64,000 nt of DNA from Salipaludibacillus neizhouensis (GTDB lineage Bacteria; Bacillota; Bacilli; Bacillales; Salisediminibacteriaceae). Positions 35,880-44,631 of this stretch are shown here, in pieces. The stretch spans positions 7,927 through 71,926 of the forward strand of contig NZ_KZ614146.1 in the NCBI RefSeq assembly GCF_002886185.1. The letters are read 5' to 3'. The notes under the pieces were generated by a model. The model did not search any database, was not told the origin of the DNA, and saw only the letters and a list, made by a program, of their open reading frames with translations. How positions within the stretch are numbered: position 1 is the first letter of the stretch; each line of letters opens with the position of its first letter. Made by a program: the position numbers and the translations under genes.

Positions 35880-36146
35880 GGATGTTTTTCTTACTCCCCG
35901 CCTCTAGAATTCACCAAATTTCAGATAAAAATGATAATGTGTGCCGAATAATTATTATGGACGATCCAAAAATATTTATTCGGTATATTAAATTCATATA
36001 CAAAACCATTGTTAATACAATTTGATTTCTGAGAACAATCGGTTTCTTTTCTATAGAAAGGTCGTCTTTATTAGTTTCACCGAGATCTTTTAAAAAATCA
36101 GATTGTTATTGCTTATCTGATATATTTAATAAATAAACTATTTTTC
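35880..36146. other. gap between the truncated gerA-like gene and a small membrane protein gene
   Basis: AT-rich, with no open frame of note. It carries the upstream region of the leftward gerA-like gene; no clear ribosome site like those elsewhere precedes its ATG at 35879, in keeping with decay. Confidence 0.3.
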
Positions 36147-36190
36147 AAAAAAAAGGTGAATTCAGCTTTTAATCTCAGAAACTTCACCTA
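36147..36190 (-). terminator. terminator of the 67-aa membrane protein gene
   Basis: On the minus strand AGGTGAA ... TTCACCT followed by TTTTTTTT; the stem's first arm lies inside the end of the coding region, and the stop codon is in the loop. Confidence 0.7.
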
Positions 36191-36365
36191 AAGTAATAAC
36201 CAATAAAATTAATAAAATTCGTATTAGACGGTCTTTTGTAACTGTTTTTAATAAAGCAACAAGGACAATTCCAATAATAGGATCGTCTTCAATCTGAATA
36301 ATTATCAATATGTCTAATAAAGAGATAACGGTATCAATAGTGTGATTTTCATGTTCATCAACCAT
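36162..36365 (-). CDS. small membrane protein, 67 aa, unknown
   Basis: ATG 36365 has AAAGGAGAA at suitable spacing, and a T-tailed hairpin closes it, so it looks like a real monocistronic gene. The product has an acidic N-terminus (VDEHENHTIDT) and two hydrophobic stretches (VISLLDILIIIQI and IRILLILLVITL). I recognise no family. Its place beside a germination gene remnant may be accidental. Confidence 0.55.
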   Translation of the reverse strand: MVDEHENHTIDTVISLLDILIIIQIEDDPIIGIVLVALLKTVTKDRLIRILLILLVITLGEVSEIKS

Positions 36366-36520
36366 CAAATGGATTCTCCTTTCTTAATTTGTATTAGCAT
36401 ATTTCATTTAATGTATTAGTGTAGTGTATGTATTCGTAATTTAAGGGTTTTAATGAAATAAATTTCACAATATTGTTGCGGAGAACAAGAAGAATATGCA
36501 GTAGTTTATTCAAGAAACAG

Positions 36521-36556
36521 GCGCAAATCTTTAATAAGAATTGTGCCCTTTTTTTG
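36521..36556. terminator. stand-alone terminator-like hairpin
   Basis: GGCGCAAATCTT...AAGAATTGTGCC followed by TTTTTTT. No gene ends directly before it on the plus strand, so it may mark the end of a lost transcript. Confidence 0.6.
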
Positions 36557-36740
36557 TGTATAGGGCCAGAATGTTGAACAAGTAGGTTCTTTAAAATTTG
36601 AAATTGAATTGGTGAAATTATGTTAATATGATGATAGAATACCTAATAGTTTGTGAGTTTTTTCACTTAAACAAATGGAGAAGAGTTGAACAAGTAAGTA
36701 ACAAAATTGTAAAAGAAAAAATTAGAATAAGGGGAATAAA

Positions 36741-37217
36741 ATGAAAAAGACTATTTTAATTTTTATATGTGGCTTATTCTTAATAGGTTGTTCAAATGAG
36801 AACCGAAAAACAACGGAAGAAAGTTGGGAAGAGAGTCCAACACTTATTAAAGAAGTGATAATTACAGATGATGGACAAACAGATGATTTCATCTTCCGTA
36901 TTGGAGACAATGGGAAACTTGGGTTTGGAGAGTATGGTCCTTTCGTAGAAGGCGAATCTGAGAAATATATGTGGCATTTTTGGGGTAAACAAGAAATACT
37001 AACACAACCATTTAAGGTTATTGGAATAAGTAAAGAAACAGACGAAAATATAACTGTTTTTGAGTACACATCCAATAATTCGATTGAACCTAACACTGGG
37101 GCAGACCATCACATTCCTTCCATGATGATGCTACCAAATGCAGGAGTATGGAAGTTGGAGGCATATTTTGGTGAAGAATTATTTGGGAGTGTTATTGTGA
37201 ATGTAGAAGAAAATTAA
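36741..37217 (+). CDS. small lipoprotein (DUF4871-like)
   Basis: 158 aa with a lipoprotein signal (KKTILIFICGLFLIGC, lipid anchor C17). The mature part is a beta-rich single domain with a FGEYGPFVEGESEKYMWHFW segment and a closing NAGVWKLEAYFGEELFGSVI strand pair. It resembles the Ig-like DUF4871 lipoproteins of Bacillus; function unknown. The start has AAGGGGA upstream. It is monocistronic. Confidence 0.7.
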   Translation: MKKTILIFICGLFLIGCSNENRKTTEESWEESPTLIKEVIITDDGQTDDFIFRIGDNGKLGFGEYGPFVEGESEKYMWHFWGKQEILTQPFKVIGISKETDENITVFEYTSNNSIEPNTGADHHIPSMMMLPNAGVWKLEAYFGEELFGSVIVNVEEN

Positions 37218-37445
37218 ATAAAAATTTTTCTTATTGAGCTAACGGGTTTTAGTTAGTACAACAAGCAAGCTGCCTTTTAGTACCTAATTCCTATCGATTC
37301 TATCTTCAACAAAACCAGCCAATAGTTGTCAACACTTTTCAATAAAAATATTAAAAATATCATGTTATACTGAATTTGTGCATGCCAAATACCCTTCCAA
37401 ATATTACGATTGGAAAGTTTTGGTTCACTTGGTTAAATTGTTAAA

Positions 37446-38657
37446 TCAAGTTAAATCTCGGAAAGAGGTTTTGTTTTTTAAAAGTGCATAAATCCAATGT
37501 AATAGTTTGTTTGCACAAGCTATCACAGCTACTCTAAAAGGTTTTCCTTCTTCCCGTTTCTTATCATAAAACGCTCGTAATCTCTTATTACGAGGAAGGA
37601 TTTCATCCGTTGTTTTCTGTTTGCGGCAGTCACGAATAGCACATTTAACAGCCATATACAAAGCTTGCCGTAGTCTGCTAGATCCTCTTTTGGTAATTCG
37701 ATTGTAAGTACCTTTGAATGTGCCAGATTCAAAGACACTTGGATCAAGACCGGCAAATGCCACTAGTTTCTTAGGGTGATTAAACCTTTCAATTTCCCCA
37801 GTTTCAGAAATAATCGTTGCTGCGATTTTTTCACCGATACCGGGAATTGATCGGATAATCTTAGATTCTTCAATACTATTTGCTAAAGCATCTATCTCAT
37901 TTTCAAGCATGGATAGATGTTTTTTGTGTTCAAAGAGCATATTAATATAGGGCAAGACTAGAGTATAAAGTTTTCTGAAAAGGGTTTTGAGATGCGGCAG
38001 TAATTAGCTTTTCAGCCTGTTTGTTTGCCCATTGTAGTGAACGAGTGTTACAGAATTCTTTTATTTTAGTTGCTAATATTTCAGTATCAGCTTTCAAGGC
38101 ATCTTCTGAAGTAGGAAATACTTGTAATGTTTTTAAAGAAACATCTGAATATAAGTCTCCAAAAACCTTACTATACTCAGGAAATACTTGATCCAAAACT
38201 GCCTGAAATTGTAGTTTGGTTTGTACAAACATGCCTGTAATATTATCGTGCTGTCTCGTAAGATGACGTAAGTTCATAAGTTGGATACCACGCTTTTTAT
38301 AAGGCTTTAAATCCTCTTTATAATACAGCTCGCAGAGGTGATTGGCATCAATGATATCTGTTTTTACCTTCCGCAAACTAGAACTTTTTGCTTTATAAGA
38401 GATGAGTGGATTTACGATAATGATTAAATAGCCTTTGTCCTCAAAATATTGAACAACAGGTGTGTGATAATGACCCGTTGATTCCATTACAAGAGGGGGA
38501 CGTTCTCCTAAAATTCTTTTATAAAATCTAATAAACTAGCTAACCCATCAAGATCATGTTTTACTTTGAAACTTTTCTTGTAGGGCTTCTTTCTTTCCAA
38601 GTATGCTTGAACCTGACTTTCACCTTTTGCTACATCCAGACCAACGACTGGATTCAT
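37446..38657 (-). pseudogene. IS110-family transposase with two frameshifts
   Basis: Starts at ATG 38657 (AAGGAGGA) with NPVVGLDVAKGESQVQAYL, the DEDD RuvC-like start. A frameshift near 38525 separates it from MESTGHYHTPVVQYF and YKAKSSSLRKVKTDIIDA. A second near 37950 leads into the Tnp_20 domain (IIRSIPGIGEKIAATIISET, then FAGLDPSVFESGTFKGTYNR, and GSSRLRQALYMA), which carries the catalytic serine region. All parts of a roughly 400-aa IS110 transposase are present, so only small indels have killed it. Confidence 0.9.
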
Positions 38658-38900
38658 TAAAATTCCTCCTTCAAAAATATAATCGCCGGTAACCCCTGAA
38701 TCCTCCTCATAGTGTCATAGCTTTGCTTGTTATACGAGATCATTGTCCCAACCAGCCTCAAACATGTTTCTACAAGTAGGGGGCGAACTGTTTTGCGGAC
38801 GGGGTCATAGCCCCACAGGCGCGAACGTTCTACCACGGCTACCGTTATCATATATCGATATAAAAAATGGTCAACCAGAAATATTTTCTGGCTGACCTAA
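38658..38900 (-). ncRNA. candidate IS110 bridge RNA region
   Basis: The non-coding leader upstream of the transposase start is about 245 nt and starts (minus strand) with a strong hairpin, GGTCAGCCAGAAAATATT pairing with its complement CTGGTTGACC. It is markedly GC-richer than its surroundings. In IS110-group elements such as IS621 the corresponding end encodes a structured bridge RNA that pairs with target and donor DNA. The assignment rests on position and structure only. Confidence 0.4.
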
Positions 38901-38905
38901 TAATA

Positions 38906-39509
38906 CGGTCGAGACGTGATTGTCGAACGTGCAAAAGCAGTATTTGATGATCCCGAGGCATCAAAATATGTATGGGGAACAGGCTTTCATTGGTATGTAA
39001 GTGAAGAATTTGAAAATGTAGGTAAAGTTCATGAACTTTATCCTGACAAACACCTACTTTTTACTGAAGGGTGTCAAGAGGGGGGAGTTAAATTAGGTGA
39101 ATGGTTTACATGTGAAAGATATGGAAGAAATATGATAGGGGATTTAAATAATTGGACTGAGGGATACCTCGATTGGAACATAGTACTAAATGAAGAAGGT
39201 GGGCCAAATCATGTAAATAATTTGTGCGATGCTCCAATCATAGCTGATACAAAAACAAACACAATTCATTATAACAGCTCTTATTATTATATCGGTCATT
39301 TTAGCAAGTATATACGTCCCGGAGCTAAGCGAATAGCTTTAGAAGTAAATAATGATAATTTACAAGCTACCTCATTTTTGAATACGGATGACACGATAGC
39401 TATTATTGTAATGAATGAAAGTGATCAAAAGGAATCATGATACAACAACAATACAGTTAATGTAGAATTAGCAATGCACTCCATCGGGACATATGTATTT
39501 TATAAATAA
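38906..39509 (+). pseudogene. glycoside hydrolase family 30 (glucosylceramidase-like), C-terminal part with internal stop
   Basis: The frame enters from the IS110 junction (GRDVIVERAKAVFDDP) and has EASKYVWGTGFHWY, then HLLFTEGCQ with the GH30 nucleophile glutamate, CERYGRNMIGDLNNWTEGYL and SSYYYIGHFSKYIRPGAKRI. These are the second half of the barrel and the beta side domain. An in-frame TGA (39438-39440) interrupts it; the frame then continues YNNNTVNVELAMHSIGTYVF to a final TAA. The N-terminal half is not found on the far side of the IS. It is doubly broken. Confidence 0.88.
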
Positions 39510-39672
39510 GAGGTTAAGGAAGAATATGGTTGAATAAGAAATGTAGTTCGAAATGTTCTGTGAAAAAAGAATTTGATAAACTAGGTACATTAGTTTGTCT
39601 AGCTGATTAATGAAGTGAAGTAATTTAAATTGTAAAGAGACTGCCGATTTTGTGCCGACTCAGCTTGAAAAA

Positions 39673-39939
39673 ATGTGGTCAGGTTTGAAAACGAATTACT
39701 TAAATCTCTCTAATAGTAAGGATTTTGGAACGATACTGAATGGTGCGAAATGACTCATTAATCAAGTTCGAAATGGAAGGCTTGATCGATACATTAATTT
39801 AGTGAAGCGAAGTGATATGAACGCACCTTTTCCGATTTGTTATTGGTTTTTAAACAAAGAATATAGTCAGACCAAACCACCGAAAAACCACCGGGAAGTT
39901 TTAAGACTACTCATTTTCATTTTTAAGTTAGATAATTAA
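39673..39939 (+). pseudogene. unidentified ORF with one in-frame stop
   Basis: An ATG-to-TAA frame of 89 codons is interrupted only by TGA at codon 27. It reads GLKTNYLNLSNSKDFGTILN before the stop and LINQVRNGRLDRYINLVKRS, then MNAPFPICYWFLNKE, after it. The composition is protein-like and the tail looks like a genuine C-terminus. I do not recognise it. No clear ribosome site; probably the end of a lost accessory gene. Confidence 0.35.
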
Positions 39940-40269
39940 ATGTTGACGTAGTAGTGTTTATTGTATCTATTTCACAGTATTGAACGGGATACTAGATGGG
40001 CGGCATGATGTAAGTATTTATTGTTAGACAGTTTTTAAAACGCCTATCAATTATGTAATATAGTAATGAAGCAGTCACACTTAATGATGTAACAATTTTG
40101 TTTGACCACACACCTACTCCCACCTGTGCACAAATTTGTGCACAGACTTATTTTTCTAAGGTATACTTATTTAACTCATTTGTTTTATAAACTCTCAAAA
40201 ACGTTGATATACTAGACTTCCTTTAACGTATTTTATTTGATTGAACTTCGTTTATTTCAACGATTCCAT

Positions 40270-40314
40270 CTGGCAGCGTTGAGGTCAGGGGTTCGAGCCC
40301 CCTTGGCTCCACCA
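40270..40314 (+). pseudogene. tRNA-Ala(GGC) 3' fragment, copy C (att-like)
   Basis: Begins at the anticodon loop CTGGCAG. The next bases (CGTTG) differ from the ACAAG stem of copies A and B, then AGGTC, an intact T-arm (AGGGG TTCGAGC CCCCT), TGGCTCC and ACCA. The change of stem strand right after CTGGCAG suggests that the crossover happened in the loop. Confidence 0.85.
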
Positions 40315-40327
40315 TACATATGTTATC

Positions 40328-40372
40328 AACGACGCTATTCTTCGTCTTTACGAGGAATGGTGTCGTTTTTTT
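40328..40372 (+). terminator. tRNA-Ala terminator, copy C
   Basis: AACGACGCTATTCTTCGTC...ACGAGGAATGGTGTCGTTTTTTT. Stem and T run as in copy B. Confidence 0.85.
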
Positions 40373-40602
40373 GGTTATTTTGGTCATTAGATTAGGTCGC
40401 TTAAGTATTCACAATGTTAATATTCGAATGTTATGTAACCTTAGATTGAATCTATAAAGCTTAGAAAACCATTTTATTAAAGGATTGTGACGGAAAGTGA
40501 AGCCACAAGTATTCATCAATTTTTAATCTTAATACTTCAGGTAATCGTTTCATCCATATTCCATTTACAAAAGTCTCCTAAACCACAGTAGTTATTATTT
40601 AC

Positions 40603-40663
40603 AAAACGTAATGATTACGATATACTTCTTTTTACGAAGGGTAAATCGTAATCATTACGAAAA
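40603..40663. promoter_or_regulatory. two Zur boxes upstream of the zinc-binding lipoprotein gene
   Basis: AAACGTAATGATTACGATA (about 40603-40621) and TAAATCGTAATCATTACGAA (about 40642-40661) both match the Bacillus Zur operator, in which AATCGTAAT is followed by its inverse. They bracket the promoter region and end just before the ribosome site. The gene should be repressed by Zur when zinc is sufficient. Confidence 0.85.
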
Positions 40664-40676
40664 GAGGAGAATGGGA

Positions 40677-41711
40677 ATGAAAAAAGTATCTGTTTTAATT
40701 TCTACTTTAGTTGTTACCAGTGCGGTTCTATCGGCATGTGGTGAAAATGAAGTGGATACAAACTTATCAAACAACGAGGAAGCAGAAAATGATTCAATTG
40801 AAACCATTGAAATTATGACAACGCTATTCCCGTTAGAGGATTTTGCAAATCGAATTGGTGGTGAGTATGTTGAAGTGGAGAACATAGTTCCGGTTGGATC
40901 AGATGTACATACGTTTGAACCCACAGCTAATCAAATGATTGGGTTAGCAGAAGCAGATTTATTTATTTACAACGGAGCAGACTATGAAGGATTTTCGGAT
41001 AGTATTATCGACGCAGTGGATTCTCATGACGTGAAAATACTTACGGCTTCAGATGGAATAGATCTTATCGAATATGATCATAACAAACAAGACTATGGTG
41101 AGAATAACGATCACGAGGATGAAAATAATGATCATGAACATGAAAACAACAATAACGACCATGACCACGATCACGATCATGAACATGGAGAAAATGATCC
41201 CCATGTTTGGTTAGACCCGATCCGAGCAATTGAACTTGCAGAGAATATTAAAGATGCTTTAGTCGAAGTTCGTCCAGCTGCTGAAGAAGAATTTAACCTA
41301 AATTTTGAGGAACTAAAAACGGATTTAGAAGAGTTAGATGACAATTTTCAAGGCATGGTTGATGAAATGACACAAGACACAATGATAGTCTCTCACGCCG
41401 CTTACGGATATTGGAAAGATCGTTATGACATCAATCAAATAGCGATTTCAGGTCTTTCATCTACAAATGAGCCAACTATTCAACAAATTCAAGAAGTAAT
41501 AAGTTTTATGGAAAGCAATGATATTTCTTACGTCATGTTCGAACAAAATATTCCGACAAATATCGCAGAAACAGTTCGTGAACAAGTGGGGGCTGAGGAG
41601 TTGTGGCTGCATAATCTGTCTGCACTAATAAATGAGAATATTGAAAATGAGGATGATTACTTTAGCTTAATGGAGAAAAATATTGAAACTTTAAGAAAGG
41701 CTTTACAATAA
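40677..41711 (+). CDS. znuA: zinc ABC transporter substrate-binding lipoprotein (ZnuA/AdcA-like)
   Basis: 344 aa from ATG 40677 (AGAGGAGA upstream). Lipobox LSAC with C21. Family motifs: MTTLFPLEDFANRIGGEYVE, VPVGSDVHTFEPTA (first metal His), a His/Asp/Asn-rich loop at about 134-174 (HDHDHDHEHGENDPHVWLDP), VSHAAYGYW and the final FEQNIPT helix. It scavenges zinc for an importer. Neither the permease nor the ATPase gene is present here, so it must work with components encoded elsewhere. Likely co-regulated with the GTPase gene downstream through the Zur boxes. Confidence 0.92.
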   Translation: MKKVSVLISTLVVTSAVLSACGENEVDTNLSNNEEAENDSIETIEIMTTLFPLEDFANRIGGEYVEVENIVPVGSDVHTFEPTANQMIGLAEADLFIYNGADYEGFSDSIIDAVDSHDVKILTASDGIDLIEYDHNKQDYGENNDHEDENNDHEHENNNNDHDHDHDHEHGENDPHVWLDPIRAIELAENIKDALVEVRPAAEEEFNLNFEELKTDLEELDDNFQGMVDEMTQDTMIVSHAAYGYWKDRYDINQIAISGLSSTNEPTIQQIQEVISFMESNDISYVMFEQNIPTNIAETVREQVGAEELWLHNLSALINENIENEDDYFSLMEKNIETLRKALQ

Positions 41712-41784
41712 AGTCAAAGAGAGTGTACAGAAAAAACAAGATCAAAATCATAGAGTTGAATTTCATTAGGAAGGGAGTCTACCT

Positions 41785-43002
41785 ATGAATAAAAAAATAC
41801 CGGTTACCGTATTAAGTGGATATTTAGGGGCAGGAAAAACAACCTTGTTAAATCATATTTTACAAAATAAAGATGACATGAAGATTGCTGTCATTGTCAA
41901 CGATATGAGTGAAGTAAACATTGATGCATCGATGATTAAACAAGGCGTTTTTTTACGTACAGAAGAAAAATTAGTAGAATTACAGAATGGCTGTATTTGT
42001 TGTACATTGCGTGAAGATCTCATTATTGAAGTAGAAAAGTTAGTTCGTTCAGGCAACATTGATTATATTTTCATAGAATCTACCGGAATTTCTGAACCAA
42101 TTCCTGTTGCCCAATCCTTTACTTATATCGATGAAGAATTAGGTATCAATCTATCAGAGCTATGTAGAATAGATACGATGGTAACAGTCGTTGATGCGAA
42201 TCGTTTTTGGAGCGACTACGCGTCTGGTGACAGCTTATTAGATCGTAAACAAACGGATGATGAGAATGATGAGAGAGAAGTGGCGGATTTACTGATTGAT
42301 CAAATTGAGTTTGCAAATGTCATTGTACTTAATAAAGTTGATTTAGTTCAAGAAGTTGATGTTCAGAAATTGAAAGCTGTGTTAAGAAAGCTAAATCTTG
42401 ATGCTTCAATTATTGATAGTGTCCATTCCAACGTTTCATTAAATAGCCTCATGAACACATATTTGTTTGATTTTACAAAAGCAAGTCAAAGTGCAGGGTG
42501 GATCAAGGAACTGAATGAGGAACATATCCCTGAAACAGATGAGTATGGAATTAGTTCGTTTGTTTATAAAAGAAGGCGCCCATTTCACCCGGAAAGATGG
42601 ATGGATTGGTTAGAGGACTGGCCAAAAGATATTGTTCGAGCAAAAGGTTTCTTTTGGCTTTCTTCAAGGAATAATACATCAGGATTACTCTCGCAAGCAG
42701 GATCTTCCTTATCCATTCAAGGCGCGGGTGAGTGGGTTGCTGCATATTCCGAAGCAGAAAAGGATCAGTTTTTAAAAGAAGAAGGTCCAGAACTATTAGA
42801 AAGATGGGATCCGCAGTTCGGAGATAGGATGACAGAGCTAGTATTTATCGGACTGCAAATAAATCAAAAAGAAGTAGAGAGTACACTAGATAAATGTTTA
42901 TTGACGGATGAAGAAATGGAATTAGATTGGAGTACATTTATAGATCCTCTTCCAGAATTCATTTCAGGGGCTAAGGATGAGCATGGTTTATTAGTGAAAT
43001 AA
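41785..43002 (+). CDS. CobW/ZagA-type GTPase metallochaperone
   Basis: 405 aa. P-loop GYLGAGKTTLLNHIL, the metal motif GCICC (C70, C72, C73), ESTGISEP, and the NKVDL guanine-specificity box, then a C-terminal CobW_C domain (SSFVYKRRRPFHPERWMDW). This matches YciC/ZagA, the Zur-regulated GTPase that passes zinc to client enzymes under zinc limitation in Bacillus. It has a His/Asp-poor linker. Ribosome site GGAAGGGAG. It lies 73 bp after the zinc-binding lipoprotein and is probably in the same transcript. Confidence 0.9.
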   Translation: MNKKIPVTVLSGYLGAGKTTLLNHILQNKDDMKIAVIVNDMSEVNIDASMIKQGVFLRTEEKLVELQNGCICCTLREDLIIEVEKLVRSGNIDYIFIESTGISEPIPVAQSFTYIDEELGINLSELCRIDTMVTVVDANRFWSDYASGDSLLDRKQTDDENDEREVADLLIDQIEFANVIVLNKVDLVQEVDVQKLKAVLRKLNLDASIIDSVHSNVSLNSLMNTYLFDFTKASQSAGWIKELNEEHIPETDEYGISSFVYKRRRPFHPERWMDWLEDWPKDIVRAKGFFWLSSRNNTSGLLSQAGSSLSIQGAGEWVAAYSEAEKDQFLKEEGPELLERWDPQFGDRMTELVFIGLQINQKEVESTLDKCLLTDEEMELDWSTFIDPLPEFISGAKDEHGLLVK

Positions 43003-43057
43003 TAAATTTATAAACACTGGCGTTCATCAGTAAAAACAGAAGGCTGGACAGAGAAAA

Positions 43058-43090
43058 AGGCTGTTAAGAAAGGTCTCTCAACAGCCTGAC
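43058..43090 (+). terminator. weak hairpin after the zinc operon
   Basis: AGGCTGTT...AACAGCCT with a 15-nt interior and only GACTTTC behind it. The T run is poor, so termination is uncertain. Confidence 0.45.
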
Positions 43091-43142
43091 TTTCATTCTG
43101 CTACATAGAAGCGTCTTGATTTTTTTTGAAAACTTGGTTTAA

Positions 43143-43517
43143 TCATTCTTCTTTAACATTTAAAAAGACGTTAATAACAAACAGGATAACGCTTAATACA
43201 AGGATAATAGGGAAAATTTGCAAAAGAATCATTAACGACTCATTTCCAACTAGAACAAAAGCTAATCCTAACATAAATAATGGCAAAGAAATATTGAAAA
43301 GCCAGAAATGAAGTTTTGCTAAAAGAGTTTCACCAGCTCTCGGGAATAATACATATACTACTCCGAATAACCCCATTGATGCCCAACCAACTAAGTTTAT
43401 GTGGGCGTGTGCTCCCGCTAAACTGTGATCTTGGATAATTTCCATAACAAGCCCCATAACTATCCCCACTAAGAAATATAATGTAGCAATTTTTAGAAAA
43501 AGAAACCCTAATTTCAT
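43143..43517 (-). CDS. small heme-copper-oxidase-like membrane protein (cbb3 subunit I-like)
   Basis: 124 aa, four membrane helices. AGAHAHINLVGWASMGLFGV resembles the helix of cytochrome oxidase subunit I that carries heme-ligand histidines, and the protein belongs to a group of short subunit-I-like proteins in Bacillaceae. It is far too short to be an oxidase. The ATG lacks a strong ribosome site. Role unknown; it might bind heme or NO. Confidence 0.65.
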   Translation of the reverse strand: MKLGFLFLKIATLYFLVGIVMGLVMEIIQDHSLAGAHAHINLVGWASMGLFGVVYVLFPRAGETLLAKLHFWLFNISLPLFMLGLAFVLVGNESLMILLQIFPIILVLSVILFVINVFLNVKEE

Positions 43518-43642
43518 TTTTCATTTTCATCTATTATAGAAGTAAGGTGTATAAAAAACTTAGTAGCGAGGATTATGTTAATACTAAAAAACGCTGCAAT
43601 CTTATTTTTATTAATTACAGCGTTTTGAATTGTTAAACTATA

Positions 43643-44107
43643 TTACGCAGAGATTTCTTCGATAGAGCGTTTATTCCCTTTATAAATAAAATAAAGAGCA
43701 ATCATCATGAATAGTAATGAAAAATAACGTTTCATATCTAAATTTATTACTAAACTATTGAACCAGCCGAAATGGTCAATCACAATGCCGATTACAAGCT
43801 GACCAATGATAACGGTAATATTGGTTGCAATGACTCCAATTTTAGGAACAGCGGCGATAATAAAAAGTAAAAACAACACGCCTAAAAATACTGCACTTAA
43901 TTGCCATTTAGGTACTTCCAGGATGGCAAGGACATTTCCTTGACCAAAGAAAAGAACTAAAATGGCTAGAAACAATGTTCCACTTAGAAAAGTTAACAGT
44001 GTAGTTTCGATTGTTCCTGCTTTTCGACTGAATGTACCATTTATAGCTGATTGTGCGCTTAATGTGATACCACCTAAAAAGGTAAATAGAATCATTAATA
44101 TACTCAT
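43643..44107 (-). CDS. DMT-family small transporter (YdcZ/DUF606), second of a pair
   Basis: 154 aa, five helices. GGITLSAQSAINGTFSRKAG and VIIGQLVIGIVIDHFGWF are hallmarks of the DUF606/YdcZ branch of drug/metabolite transporters. Ribosome site GGAGG. It is encoded 11 bp after its partner (44119-44547), and such pairs probably form an antiparallel heterodimer, as with other short DMT pairs. Confidence 0.85.
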   Translation of the reverse strand: MSILMILFTFLGGITLSAQSAINGTFSRKAGTIETTLLTFLSGTLFLAILVLFFGQGNVLAILEVPKWQLSAVFLGVLFLLFIIAAVPKIGVIATNITVIIGQLVIGIVIDHFGWFNSLVINLDMKRYFSLLFMMIALYFIYKGNKRSIEEISA

Positions 44108-44118
44108 TTTTAGACCTC

Positions 44119-44547
44119 CTAGTAAACTAAAATAAGTGCTATAATCATTGAAATAACAGCTAATACTTTTTCTTTATTGATTCTAAATTTCTTACTTCCA
44201 AGCCAACCATAATGTTCAATTACCATACTCATTATTAATTGACCAATAATGACGGCAACCATAGTTATTCCGACACCAACGAATGGAACACTGATCACAA
44301 TAGATGTTAAATAAACAACTCCCAAGACACCACCAAGTAGTGTCCACTTAGGTGCTTTAACAGCATAGGAAAGTTTACCTTTTCCAAAGAATAGCCAAAG
44401 TAATCCGAGAATTATTGAACCCACAAAAAAGTTATAAAAACTAGTCTCCAACTTTCCTATCGTTTTCCCTAATTCACCATAAATAGCTCCTTCAAAACTA
44501 AGAACTGCCCCTGCTAATAACGCTAATATATATGAGATGTAACGCAT
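44119..44547 (-). CDS. DMT-family small transporter (YdcZ/DUF606), first of a pair
   Basis: 142 aa, five helices, paralogous to its neighbour: LLAGAVLSFEGAIYGELGKT and VIIGQLIMSMVIEHYGWLG. GGGGGA precedes the ATG. It lies downstream of an ArsR-type regulator in the same direction, which probably controls the pair. The substrate is unknown. Confidence 0.85.
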   Translation of the reverse strand: MRYISYILALLAGAVLSFEGAIYGELGKTIGKLETSFYNFFVGSIILGLLWLFFGKGKLSYAVKAPKWTLLGGVLGVVYLTSIVISVPFVGVGITMVAVIIGQLIMSMVIEHYGWLGSKKFRINKEKVLAVISMIIALILVY

Positions 44548-44631
44548 TAAATGAATCCCCCTGAGTTCTTTATTTTCAAATATCTAGAATAATCGATATA
44601 TTGTTTTATAAAAAAACAGAAATCAACCAAC

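Larger units (their letters stand above)
37440..38905 (-). mobile_element. IS110-family insertion sequence (broken)
   Basis: Contains an IS110 transposase pseudogene and a non-coding leader of about 245 bp on its 5' side. The right junction is about 38905, where the GH30 coding frame begins; the left edge is about 37440, just beyond the transposase stop. No terminal inverted repeats are evident, as is normal for IS110. Confidence 0.75.
39996..40372. repeat. 377-bp repeat copy 2: element end fused to tRNA-Ala 3' part and terminator
   Basis: Partner of 20962-21338, equal in length. Its palindrome is perfect here: TGTGCACAAATTTGTGCACA (40125-40144). The same GATTCCAT-CTGGCAG junction joins it to the tRNA fragment. 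The non-tRNA part (39996-40269) differs from copy 1 by scattered substitutions, so the two are old relatives rather than a recent duplication. Confidence 0.85.

Noticed and set aside
43126-43311. Plus-strand frame of 61 codons opposite the oxidase-like membrane gene
   Set aside because: It is a shadow of the minus-strand gene, which has coherent membrane helices and a family motif.
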